Part shown: one piece after another, positions 35,661 to 43,575 of the stretch
Layout of the letters: the number at the start of each line of letters is the position of its first letter
Numbering within the stretch: the first letter of the stretch is position 1
From: Candidatus Saccharibacteria bacterium oral taxon 488
GTDB taxonomy: Bacteria > Patescibacteriota > Saccharimonadia > Saccharimonadales > Saccharimonadaceae
Assembly (NCBI GenBank): GCA_013099015.1
Contig: CP039998.1
Coordinates: forward strand, 372,001 to 436,000
Direction of reading: 5' to 3'
Length of the DNA: 64,000 nt
The notes under the pieces: model-generated
The model's database searches: none
Told to the model about the DNA's origin: nothing
Seen by the model: the letters and a program-made list of their open reading frames with translations, nothing else
Program-made: the position numbers and the translations under genes

Positions 35661-36206
35661 CTAGACTTTCTTGACCTGCAGTGCGTCCAACTCGACTGGC
35701 GTATCGCGGCCAAACATACTGACCATGACCTTGATCTTGCCCTTGATAGCGTCAATTTCTGCAATTGAGCCATCAAAGCCCTTGAATGGCCCGTCAATGA
35801 TGGAGACCACTTCGCCGACCGAGAAATCAATCTGATGCTTTGGCTCTTCGACGCCCATACGCTTTTTGATCTTGGTAATTTCTTTGTCAGACACCGGTGT
35901 TGGCGTAGTGTCAGCACCAACGAAGCCAGTTACGCCCGGCGTGTTGCGGACAATGTACCAGGTCTCGTCGGTCAGCTTCATTTCGACCAACACGTAGCCC
36001 TGAAAGATCTTGGCATCGACAACCTTGCGCTTGCCGTTTTTGATCTGAATTTGCTTTTCTTTCGGCACCATGACGTCGAAGATTTTGTCGGCCATGTCGA
36101 CGCCGTTGATGCGCTGGCGGATGGACTCAGCGACCTTTTCCTCATAGCCCGAGTAGGTGTGAATGGCGTACCACGCGCGAGTTGAATCATAGCGATTTGA
36201 TGACAT
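35661..36206 (-). CDS. nusG: Transcription termination/antitermination factor NusG
   Basis: 181 residues. NGN domain RAWYAIHTYSGYEEKVAESI with VMVPKEKQI, FQGYVLVEMKLTDETWYIVR and NTPGVTGFVG; C-terminal KOW domain FSVGEVVSIIDGPFKGFDGS. Couples RNA polymerase with Rho or the ribosome. It follows secE after 12 bases on the same strand, the standard pair. Confidence 0.97.
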   Translation of the reverse strand: MSSNRYDSTRAWYAIHTYSGYEEKVAESIRQRINGVDMADKIFDVMVPKEKQIQIKNGKRKVVDAKIFQGYVLVEMKLTDETWYIVRNTPGVTGFVGADTTPTPVSDKEITKIKKRMGVEEPKHQIDFSVGEVVSIIDGPFKGFDGSIAEIDAIKGKIKVMVSMFGRDTPVELDALQVKKV

Positions 36207-36218
36207 AAATTCCCTTTC

Positions 36219-36449
36219 CTATTTCAAAATTTGATTAAAGCCCCAGTTAAAGCCGGCGTCAAGCAGCAAGATCAGCACCACAAAGATCAACGTAAATACC
36301 AGCACTGCCGCCGTCATGCTCCAGGTGGCTGAGCGAGTCGGCCAGCGCACCAATTTGAGCTCCTGCCACGCGCCCTTGAAATAACCAACGTCGCCTGATT
36401 TTTTGGCCGTGGTTTTTGGTTGCTTTGGTGAGGTGCTGGTCGCTGTCAC
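36219..36449 (-). CDS. secE: Preprotein translocase subunit SecE
   Basis: 76 residues. A charged N-terminal tail, the conserved amphipathic segment WQELKLVRWPTRSATW, and one transmembrane helix (about residues 46-68). It starts with GTG 36449, overlapping the stop (TGA) of the small basic ORF upstream. Works with SecY (61945-63408). First conserved gene of the secE-nusG unit. Confidence 0.93.
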   Translation of the reverse strand: MTATSTSPKQPKTTAKKSGDVGYFKGAWQELKLVRWPTRSATWSMTAAVLVFTLIFVVLILLLDAGFNWGFNQILK

Positions 36450-36592
36450 CGTTTTTTGGCGGTCTTACTGGTGGTTTTTTTGGTGGGTGCGGTTGATTTT
36501 GGTTTATGTGGTGACGGCTGCTTCGTCTCGTCATCTTTCGCGGTGATGCGGCGAACCCTCGTCTTTGATCCTGCTGCGTTTTTTTGTGCCAT
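36446..36592 (-). CDS. Small lysine-rich basic protein ahead of secE
   Basis: 48 residues, MAQKNAAGSKTRVRRITAKD at the start and a Lys/Thr/Pro-rich tail ending KTTSKTAKKR. GGGAG lies upstream of the ATG, and the stop overlaps the secE start (GTGA), so it is translated and coupled to secE. Composition resembles disordered tails of ribosomal proteins. No family recognised; it may be a separated N-terminal extension of SecE. Confidence 0.6.
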   Translation of the reverse strand: MAQKNAAGSKTRVRRITAKDDETKQPSPHKPKSTAPTKKTTSKTAKKR

Positions 36593-36603
36593 AGTTTCTC
36601 CCA

Positions 36604-36630
36604 ATTTAAAAGTCTGCTTCTTAGCAGACT
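36604..36630 (-). terminator. Leader hairpin of the secE-nusG operon
   Basis: AGTCTGCT/AGCAGACT stem followed by TTTTAAATT on the minus strand, between promoter and first ORF. It can end the upstream kinase transcript and attenuate the secE operon. Confidence 0.6.
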
Positions 36631-36639
36631 GTCAAGTCT

Positions 36640-36668
36640 ATTGTAGCGTGTCCGGGCCGTGATTGCAA
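36640..36668 (-). promoter_or_regulatory. Promoter of the secE-nusG operon
   Basis: -10 TACAAT (36640-36645), 17-base spacer, -35 TTGCAA (36663-36668). Confidence 0.65.
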
Positions 36669-36676
36669 GGGCGGTC

Positions 36677-37806
36677 TCACGCGGACGTGGGCGGGTCGGC
36701 CAGCTCAAAGCTAAACGTTGAGCCATGATTGAGTCGGCTTTTGACAGAGATGGTGCAGCCGAGCTTGTGCGCCAACTTGCCCGCAACGTACAGTCCCAGT
36801 CCGGTGCCGCTGGTCTCGCGGGTACGATAATCCTCGGCTCGGTAAAATCGCTGGAAAATCTTTTTTGGTCAGTCTTGCCGATGCCTATCCCGGTATCGAT
36901 TACCGCAAATTGCACGACGCCGTTACGCCGGTGCATCCGCAGCGTCATCCCGCCATGAGGCGTGTATTTGATGGCGTTGATGATAAAGTTTTGTAGTAGC
37001 TCGGTCAAGTACAGCCGCGAAACCTTGATTACGCCAATCTGCGCACTCACATCGAGGTCAAACCGCAACCCCTTCTCGGCCGCTCGCGGCGCAAACTCAC
37101 TGTGTAACGTGCTGGCCAGCTCCATCAGATTAATCGTCTCCGTCTCGTCCGCCGCCCCACGTTCAGCGCGCGATAAGGTACCAAGGTCATTGATCATTTT
37201 AGCGAGGAACATCACTTGATCGTGCGCCGCCACCAGCGCCTCATGCACCTTTTGGGTGTAGCCTTTCTCGGCGAGCAGTCGAGCGTTATCAAGCGCTCCC
37301 TCGGCAATGGCTACCGGTGTGCGCAGTTCGTGGCTGACAACACTGATGAACTCATCACGCTCCTCTTCGAGGCTTTTTATCTTGGTGACGTCGCGCAGAA
37401 TCAACACGTAGCCATCAGTACTGGAACTGCCGCCCAAAATCGGCGCAAAGGTCGCCTCCAGTCGCAAATGATCGCCATCGCTGAGTGGCATGATCAGGTC
37501 GTCACGGGTACGGATTGACGGCGACTTACTGAGCTCCTCAAACACGTCGATCGGTGTACCGCTGAGCGTTTGCAATTGAAATGTCTCGCTGATGTGATGA
37601 CCGTGCAGCGTGGCATTGGTGTCCAGTAGGCCAATCATTGCCGCATTATAAATCGTAATGACGCCGTGAGCGTCAGTACTTAGCACCGCGTCGGTCAAGC
37701 TGTTTACCAACGTCATCATCTGGCTATGCTCTGGCGCGACCTTCACCTCGTCGCGTACGCGCTGCTGACTGCGCCCCATGCGCCATCTGCCCATCCCTTG
37801 TCTCAT
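36677..37806 (-). CDS. Sensor histidine kinase, needing a -1 frameshift
   Basis: PAS domain (about residues 30-125, STDAHGVITIYNAA), HisKA with the phospho-acceptor in VVSHELRTPVAIAEG, and HATPase with DTGIGIGKTD. Just after, a run of six A (36861-36866 as T on the plus strand) breaks the frame. Slipping back one base gives KKIFQRFYRAEDYRTRETSG, then GTGLGLYVAGKL and FSFELADPP with a stop at 36677, a complete G2 box. Without the shift the frame runs into the secE leader. It may be a sequencing error, a fresh mutation or a programmed slip. No response regulator is nearby, and the protein is predicted cytoplasmic. Confidence 0.8.
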
Positions 37807-37814
37807 ATGATTTT

Positions 37815-37820
37815 AGTATA
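37815..37820 (-). promoter_or_regulatory. Promoter of the histidine kinase gene
   Basis: TGC-TATACT, 8 bases to the ATG. Confidence 0.6.
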
Positions 37821-37827
37821 GCACATG

Positions 37828-38526
37828 CTACACGTGTGGTGTATGGTTTTTCAGTGCCGCTCGGTGCGTTTTGTAGGCTGGGTCGATGGCCGCAACCTCT
37901 CGCCAAAACGCGTCGGAGTGATTCATCTGGCGGGTGTGAGCTAGTTCGTGAATCAGCACATAATCAAGCAGCTCAAACGGCAGGTTCATCAGTGCGATGT
38001 TCAGGCTAATCGTGCCGCGCGACGAGCAGCTGCCCCAACGGCTCGAGGCGTGCGTCAGTTTGACGGTTTGATAGGAAAAGCCGTGTTCCTCGGCCAGGAA
38101 TTTCAGCCGTCGCGGCAGGTAACTTCTGGCTTCTTTGCGTAGCGCTATGATGACGACTTCACGAATGCGCTGCTGGATGGCTGGAGTAGCGATGTCGGTG
38201 CCAGGCGGCAGCTTGACAAGGATGCGGGTGCCGGAGCGCTTGATAATGGGTTCGGTGAGCGCGGGCTGGGTTTCGATGATCAGGTGATGACTTTTACCAA
38301 TTGATTGATCGTGCGTGTAGTAGTGACCTTGTTGATGCTCGCTCAGGAGTTCGCGAATACGCGGCCGGGATGACTTGATAAGCGTTTTTGCGGCGAGCAG
38401 CGGTGCGTACGTCGGCAAGCTGATCCGCAGCTGCCCGTTTGGCGCGACTTTCAGTGACACCTGACGCGCCAAGTGCGAGCGCCTCACCGTGATTTCGCCA
38501 AATTCAGCGTCAGTAATCGTTGGCAT
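37828..38526 (-). CDS. YgjP/DUF45-type zinc metallopeptidase
   Basis: 232 residues. A zinc site HELAHTRQMNHSDAFW (HExxH with a downstream third ligand), preceded by the SRWGSCSSRGTISLNIALMN signature of DUF45 (WLM/SprT-like) proteins. N-terminal half is a beta domain. Substrate unknown; relatives act in nucleic-acid-protein contexts. GGAG lies about 7 bases before the ATG. Short gap to the upstream P-loop kinase gene on the same strand, so an operon. Confidence 0.85.
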   Translation of the reverse strand: MPTITDAEFGEITVRRSHLARQVSLKVAPNGQLRISLPTYAPLLAAKTLIKSSRPRIRELLSEHQQGHYYTHDQSIGKSHHLIIETQPALTEPIIKRSGTRILVKLPPGTDIATPAIQQRIREVVIIALRKEARSYLPRRLKFLAEEHGFSYQTVKLTHASSRWGSCSSRGTISLNIALMNLPFELLDYVLIHELAHTRQMNHSDAFWREVAAIDPAYKTHRAALKNHTPHV

Positions 38527-38535
38527 GTATAGCTC

Positions 38536-39129
38536 CTAGCTAACGCGAATACGACTGAACACTGGACGTTGCGGACGGCGTTTGGGAGTATCAGCCTGAG
38601 CAGCCTGCGGTTGGGTCGGAGCGGCTGTAGTATTCGGGCGCACGTCGGCCAGGCGCTTGAGCAAGGTGCGCGCTTGGGTGTTATAGGTGTGACGACCACT
38701 GATGACGACGCATGGCTCGCTGGGGTGCGGCGATGAGAATTGTTTGATCTTGGCATCAAATGCCGCCTCGTCGTTATCGTTGGCCTTGAGCCAGCGCATT
38801 TTGGCAGTCGCGAGGTCGGTTTGCACCCAGACAAAGAGAATCTTATAACCAGCAGCACGGGCTGTCTTGGCGAGCTCAACCCGCCAGGCTCGCTTCTCCG
38901 TTGCCCCTTCAAACACGATGGTTTGATGGGTCTTCATCAATTCCTTGAGCAGAGTGCCGCTCGCATAATTAACGGCCGCCTCATCATCGGATAATGCCGC
39001 TAAGATACCAGAGTCCAAATGCGGCGCATGAAACATCTCAGAAAACTCAGCCGCGAATTGCGACTTGCCCGCCCCCGGCACGCCAACCATGGCAATGATG
39101 TGAGGAGAAGAAAGTTGCAAAGGTTTCAT
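38536..39129 (-). CDS. P-loop AAA/zeta-like small kinase
   Basis: 197 residues. Walker A MVGVPGAGKSQFAAEF, a hydrophobic ILFVWVQTD strand, and an ATKRAW-like region (EGATEKRAW) after an HQTIVFEG strand, the pattern of AAA_33 kinases such as polynucleotide or zeta-toxin kinases. Arg/Pro-rich C-terminus. Start ATG 39129 follows TATACT by 7 bases; an upstream ATG at 39165 lies before the promoter and is rejected. Confidence 0.78.
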   Translation of the reverse strand: MKPLQLSSPHIIAMVGVPGAGKSQFAAEFSEMFHAPHLDSGILAALSDDEAAVNYASGTLLKELMKTHQTIVFEGATEKRAWRVELAKTARAAGYKILFVWVQTDLATAKMRWLKANDNDEAAFDAKIKQFSSPHPSEPCVVISGRHTYNTQARTLLKRLADVRPNTTAAPTQPQAAQADTPKRRPQRPVFSRIRVS

Positions 39130-39136
39130 ATATGTT

Positions 39137-39142
39137 AGTATA
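39137..39142 (-). promoter_or_regulatory. Leaderless promoter of the P-loop kinase operon
   Basis: TATACT, 7 bases to ATG 39129. Confidence 0.6.
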
Positions 39143-39145
39143 CAC

Positions 39146-39172
39146 AAAAAATCCCCCTTATCCAAGGGGGAT
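39146..39172 (-). terminator. Terminator of the surface protein gene
   Basis: ATCCCCCTT/AAGGGGGAT stem followed by TTTTTT on the minus strand. Confidence 0.88.
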
Positions 39173-39224
39173 TCTCGCCTGAAACCTCGCGCTTCAGAAT
39201 TAGATTCTCGGAGCGGTCAGTCTC

Positions 39225-40760
39225 TTACAGGTGGCGTCGGCTGGCGACGTATGCTAGAGCTGAGGTAACCAGTGCACCGATGCCCAGACCACCGAGTACC
39301 ATGTCGGTCATACCAGTTCGTGGTAGTGCGGTTGGTGTTGGTGGGGTTGGGGTGGTTGGCTTTGGATTACACTCTTCGCTGTCGATACCGACGAACCGCT
39401 TAGTGTCTTCAGCTTCTTTCTTGGTGACTTCGCGGATGGTCTTGGTAGTGACGTCACAGACCTTGATCTTTTCACATTTACTCAGATCAGTGGTGTATGG
39501 TGGCGTGTTCTCTTTGCCCTTTTCGACTTTTTCGATAACACCAGTTTGAACGTTGCAGGCCTCGACTTTTTCTGGTACATCGACCGTTGCGTTGTCACAG
39601 CCATCTTTGTCGCCAGGAATCTCTGGGGTGTCAACGCAGGCGGTGTTGACGACCTTGCCAGCGACTTGTTCTTTGATGGTTGCCGTGATGGTAAAGGTCT
39701 TTGAGGCGCCTTGCTTGAGCTCAGGGATTGTTGCTTTCCAGGTGTTGTTCTGGATGGTACCCTCAGATGCTCGCAGGAAGGTGACGCCTTGTGGTGCATT
39801 GTCAGTGACAACAGCGTTCTTCAGATCAACGTTGCCGGTGTTGGTGACGGTTACCTGGTATGGGAATTCGTTGCCAACTTGGACGGTCTTGTGCTCGACG
39901 CCATCAACTTTTTTCTCGATTTTGATGCCAGGGTTAGCCTTCGGCGTTTCTGGCTGGATGGTGAACTGCTTGATACAGTCGTTGCTGGTGCGATCACCAA
40001 GGCTGGTCGTGACTGTGACGCGAGCGGTGTAAGTGCCCGCTTCCTTGATGGTAGCGCTGGTCTCGCTGGTCAGCGCTGAAGTAGTGTTGCTGCGTGAGAA
40101 GACTTCCTTGCCTGAAGCATCGGTGATGCTAAAGGTGTATGACTTAACGGTTGCACCGTTCTCGACTGTTGCGTGAGCCTTTAGGGCGACCGTGTTAGTC
40201 TGGCGATTAATAACTGGCTGGTCAAGTGCTTTACAAGTAGCCACTGGCTGTGGTTTCGGTTTTGGTGGCACAACAACATTGGTGGCGACAACCGGGTTAC
40301 CACATGGCGTCATGATGGCGAACTTAAAGCGACCCTGTTCATCAAGCCGAATGAAAGCTTGCTGTGCACTGCTCATGCGGCTGGCTGGGACGACCTTGGC
40401 GTTGGTGCCTGAGATCGGTGTACCACCGCTAATATTACGGATGGCTGTCCGGGCATTGGTGGCGACAACGGTGCCGTTATCGAGGCGAACCTCGCCGTTA
40501 CGGTAGACTGCACCATTAACGTAGTTGCCGCTCAGCATCTCGTAGGAAATACCGAACGCACCGTAAATTGTTGATACGCCTTTGTTGAAATATCGTTCGC
40601 GCATCTCTTGTACCGACATGGTACCACAATACACCACGGCGTACTTGTCACAGTCGCGGGTATTGTCAATTGTTTCTGCGTTGGCGTAGTAGACCAGTCC
40701 TGCTCCGAAAGCAGCGACCAGCGACAGCGCCACGATCTTAAGCTTTGTACTTAATTTCAT
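39225..40760 (-). CDS. LPxTG-type surface protein with DUF11 domain
   Basis: 511 residues. Signal peptide MKLSTKLKIVALSLVAAFGA ending YYANAE; an N-terminal domain of unknown type with cysteines; an Ig/PKD-like beta domain (NGATVKSYTFSITDASGKEV); a DUF11-like domain (VGNEFPYQVTVTNTGNVDLK); and a Pro/Thr linker before a sorting signal LPRTG, a hydrophobic helix and a basic tail (ASRRHL). It should be sortase-anchored outside the cell, possibly toward a host cell. GAGGAGG precedes ATG 40760. Promoter and terminator are both clear, so it is a single-gene, probably abundant unit. Confidence 0.88.
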   Translation of the reverse strand: MKLSTKLKIVALSLVAAFGAGLVYYANAETIDNTRDCDKYAVVYCGTMSVQEMRERYFNKGVSTIYGAFGISYEMLSGNYVNGAVYRNGEVRLDNGTVVATNARTAIRNISGGTPISGTNAKVVPASRMSSAQQAFIRLDEQGRFKFAIMTPCGNPVVATNVVVPPKPKPQPVATCKALDQPVINRQTNTVALKAHATVENGATVKSYTFSITDASGKEVFSRSNTTSALTSETSATIKEAGTYTARVTVTTSLGDRTSNDCIKQFTIQPETPKANPGIKIEKKVDGVEHKTVQVGNEFPYQVTVTNTGNVDLKNAVVTDNAPQGVTFLRASEGTIQNNTWKATIPELKQGASKTFTITATIKEQVAGKVVNTACVDTPEIPGDKDGCDNATVDVPEKVEACNVQTGVIEKVEKGKENTPPYTTDLSKCEKIKVCDVTTKTIREVTKKEAEDTKRFVGIDSEECNPKPTTPTPPTPTALPRTGMTDMVLGGLGIGALVTSALAYVASRRHL

Positions 40761-40788
40761 AACATCCTCCTCACTGGTTGTTTCCCCA

Positions 40789-40817
40789 ATATTATCACAC
40801 AAGCATTATTTTGTCAA
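40789..40817 (-). promoter_or_regulatory. Strong promoter of the surface protein gene
   Basis: -10 TAATAT (40789-40794), 17-base spacer, -35 TTGACA (40812-40817). Confidence 0.8.
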
Positions 40818-40881
40818 TAACTTATATCATATTTTTTCAAAATGGTTAGTTTGGGTCAGTTTGCAGAATATTTTTTTCTGT

Positions 40882-40887
40882 TATAAT
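40882..40887 (+). promoter_or_regulatory. tRNA-Trp promoter
   Basis: TATAAT box about 30 bases before the tRNA, with a TTTGCA-like -35 16 bases upstream. Confidence 0.6.
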
Positions 40888-40916
40888 AGATACGCTAACC
40901 CGCTCAGCGAGACGAT

Positions 40917-40991
40917 AGGGGCATAGTTCATCGGCTAGAATGGCGGTCTCCAAAACCGCAGAGGTAGGTTCGATTCCTACTGCCCCTGCCA
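40917..40991 (+). tRNA. tRNA-Trp (CCA anticodon)
   Basis: Acceptor AGGGGCA/TGCCCCT, anticodon stem GCGGT/ACCGC with loop CTCCAAA giving anticodon CCA, T-arm GTAGG-TTCGATT-CCTAC, discriminator G and encoded CCA. 75 nt. Confidence 0.96.
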
Positions 40992-41005
40992 CGATTTATG
41001 GTGTG

Positions 41006-41029
41006 ACGACTTGATGAAAGTCGTTTTTT
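41006..41029 (+). terminator. tRNA-Trp terminator
   Basis: ACGACTT-GATG-AAGTCGT hairpin running into TTTTTT. Confidence 0.8.
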
Positions 41030-41140
41030 GATGGCTTGCTGTAGAGTTGACGGCGTATATCAATTCACCGCTTGTGAAAATAATGCCTTGATCTCGTGAA
41101 AAAAATGCCAGATGCGCTTGAAAAAGCATAAGCGGCGGTC

Positions 41141-41146
41141 TATACT
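41141..41146 (+). promoter_or_regulatory. Promoter of the glucan operon
   Basis: TATACT box, 9 bases to ATG 41156, leaving almost no leader. Confidence 0.55.
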
Positions 41147-41155
41147 GGGAATAAG

Positions 41156-42367
41156 ATGAGAATTTTGATGCTAGGGTGGGAGCTTCCTCCGCACAATTGT
41201 GGCGGCCTTGGTGTGGCGTGTTACCAGATGTCAAAGGCATTGGCGGCGCACGGTGTTGCTATTGATTTTGTCGTGCCCTACTCGGCGGCGCATCCGAATA
41301 TTACTCATATGAACATTCACGCGGCCTCGCCGCTACCGCCGGGTTATCATGATCTCGGGGCGTATGATCACGGGGTCGCACCAGAAGTCGAGGATACGGG
41401 TGGGCACGAACTTGAACCGATGCGTCGGTTACAGCGCCGCTATGGCAAGTTTGTCAGGCAGTTCGCTCGGATGTATCCACCGGACGCCATTCATGCTCAC
41501 GACTGGCTGACGATGGAGGCTGGCGTGATCGCCAAGGAGGTGTCGGGTGCTCCGCTGATCGTTCATGTGCATGCTACTGAGTTTGATCGCTCGGGCGAAC
41601 ATTCGGGTAATCCCTTGGTGCATGAGATTGAGCAGCAGGGGCTGATGATGGCTGATCGAATTATCGCGGTTAGTCACATCACCAAGGACATGATTGTCAA
41701 GAATTATCACATACCGCCAGATAAAGTTGAGGTGGTATATAATGCGATCGACCTGGCTGACCTGCCGCCGCATGAGTACGACACGGCGACATACAAATAC
41801 CTCGAGGATCTCAAGACTGATGGCTATACCATCGTTGGTGCGTTGACACGGCTGACGGTACAGAAAGGGCTGACCTACTTCGTGCGGGCGGCAGCTAGAG
41901 CGTTAGAGCGCTACGACAAGATCGCATTTTTGCTATCGGGTGACGGCGAGCAGCGGGATGAATTGGTAGCGTTGGCGGCACGGCTAGGTGTTAGTGACCG
42001 GGTAATTTTCACTGGTTTTGTTCGTGGCAAGCAGTGGCGCGATGCCTACTACCTGATTGATATATTCATCATGAGTTCGGTGTCAGAACCGTTTGGGCTG
42101 ACGGCACTGGAGGCAGCGCATCACGATACGGCTCTGCTCATCAGCAAGCAGTCGGGTGTTGGCGAGGTACTCCATAACATCATGCGGTTTGATTATTGGG
42201 ATGTTGATAAGCTGGCAGATGAGATCGTCAATATTGCGCGCTCGCCAGGCTTGCAGTCGGCCTTAAAGCGCAATGTCAAGGATGAGTACGCTCGGCTGTC
42301 GTGGCAGGATGCTGCGGAGCGGTGTGTCGCGCTGTATCAAGCATCGGCCGAAAGGAGGTGGGCATGA
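41156..42367 (+). CDS. GT4/GT5-type glycosyltransferase, glycogen synthase-like
   Basis: 403 residues, GT-B fold. N-terminal domain MRILMLGWELPPHNCGGLGV, with HAHDWLTMEAG and DRIIAVSHITKDMI; C-terminal donor site with GDGEQRDELV and the EX7E motif SEPFGLTALEAA. The N-terminal KxGG-like site is NCGGLG. It probably elongates an alpha-glucan from a nucleotide sugar. It is coupled to the next gene by an ATGA overlap and sits in a three-gene alpha-glucan operon. Confidence 0.88.
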   Translation: MRILMLGWELPPHNCGGLGVACYQMSKALAAHGVAIDFVVPYSAAHPNITHMNIHAASPLPPGYHDLGAYDHGVAPEVEDTGGHELEPMRRLQRRYGKFVRQFARMYPPDAIHAHDWLTMEAGVIAKEVSGAPLIVHVHATEFDRSGEHSGNPLVHEIEQQGLMMADRIIAVSHITKDMIVKNYHIPPDKVEVVYNAIDLADLPPHEYDTATYKYLEDLKTDGYTIVGALTRLTVQKGLTYFVRAAARALERYDKIAFLLSGDGEQRDELVALAARLGVSDRVIFTGFVRGKQWRDAYYLIDIFIMSSVSEPFGLTALEAAHHDTALLISKQSGVGEVLHNIMRFDYWDVDKLADEIVNIARSPGLQSALKRNVKDEYARLSWQDAAERCVALYQASAERRWA

Positions 42368-43575
42368 GCCGGGGTATCACCCTCTATCTTCACGTGCATC
42401 AGCCATGGCGAGTGCGGCGGTATAGTATTTTTGATGTGGCGACGCGGCATGATTATTTCGAGACGAATGATCCAGCCCAAAACAACGAGTTAATTTTTCA
42501 TAAAGTTGCCGAGAAGTCATATCTACGGATGAATGCTCTACTAGAGGAACTGCTCAGGCGGCATCGTGATTTCAAGCTGTCGCTAAGCATCAGCGGTGTG
42601 TTCCTCGAGCAAGCGGAGCGCTTTAACCCAGCGGTGATCGAGAGCTTTAAGCGGCTGGTTGCCACTGGCAAGGTCGAGTTGTTATCAAGCCCGTATTATC
42701 ACAGCCTAGCGTTCTTTTATTCACGACCCGAGTTTGAGGAGCAAATTCGCCGTCACCAGCAGAAACTGCGCCAGCTGTTTGGCGTCGAGACCACGGTGCT
42801 CGCAAATACCGAGCTAGCGTACAATGACGACCTCGCCAAGTGGGCGGAGACGGCTGGTTTTAGCGGTGTGCTGGCCGAAGGTTGGGACGAGGTGCTGGAG
42901 TGGCGCAGTCCGAATTATGTGTATCGGCCAGTCGGCACGGACAGGATTGGACTGCTGCTCAAGAATTATCGACTGAGTGACGATATCGCCTTTCGGTTTA
43001 GTAATCGGTCGTGGGCGGGTTGGCCGCTGACGGCAGAAAAATATCGGACGTGGTTGATGGAGGCGACGGCCGAGGCACCGCTGGTTAATTTATTCATGGA
43101 TTATGAAACCTTTGGTGAGCACCAGTGGTCGGATAGCGGTATTTTTAGCTTTTTTGATCAGTTTGTTGCCTCGTGGTTCGAGGTTAGCGGTAATACGTTT
43201 TATACGGTGTCTGAAGCGTTGGCGGCGCATCGGCCGGTCGGTGATATTAGTATGCCAGAGACGGTGACTTGGGCGGATAGCGAGCGCGATTTGACAGCGT
43301 GGAATGGCAATGATTTACAGAAAGAGGCGCTGCGGTATCTGTACGAGCTGGAGGCCGACGTACTGAGGAGTGGCGATGAGCAGCTGATCGCCGATTGGCG
43401 GCGGCTGCAGTCGTCTGATCATTTCTATTATATGTGCACCAAGTGGTTTACTGATGGCGACGTCCACGCCTATTTCAGCCCGTATGATTCGCCGTACGAG
43501 GCTTTCCTCTATTATGTCAACGCAATTCGCGATGTGCGCTGGCGGCTGAGCGCGCATCGGTACGAGAGGTTTTGA
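42364..43575 (+). CDS. GH57 family glycoside hydrolase (alpha-amylase-like)
   Basis: 403 residues. Conserved GH57 regions: LHVHQPWR, the nucleophile glutamate in ANTELAYND, the acid aspartate in FMDYETFGEHQW. The family cleaves or branches alpha-1,4-glucans. Start ATG 42364 (after an AAAGGAGG site) overlaps the upstream stop; an ATG at 42301 lies inside the glycosyltransferase gene. The next gene starts on its stop codon. Confidence 0.9.
   Translation: MSRGITLYLHVHQPWRVRRYSIFDVATRHDYFETNDPAQNNELIFHKVAEKSYLRMNALLEELLRRHRDFKLSLSISGVFLEQAERFNPAVIESFKRLVATGKVELLSSPYYHSLAFFYSRPEFEEQIRRHQQKLRQLFGVETTVLANTELAYNDDLAKWAETAGFSGVLAEGWDEVLEWRSPNYVYRPVGTDRIGLLLKNYRLSDDIAFRFSNRSWAGWPLTAEKYRTWLMEATAEAPLVNLFMDYETFGEHQWSDSGIFSFFDQFVASWFEVSGNTFYTVSEALAAHRPVGDISMPETVTWADSERDLTAWNGNDLQKEALRYLYELEADVLRSGDEQLIADWRRLQSSDHFYYMCTKWFTDGDVHAYFSPYDSPYEAFLYYVNAIRDVRWRLSAHRYERF

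Noticed and set aside
36259-36676. Extension of the histidine kinase into the secE region
   Set aside because: The reading frame stays open by chance; the extension is low-complexity and overlaps the translated basic ORF and secE in another frame.
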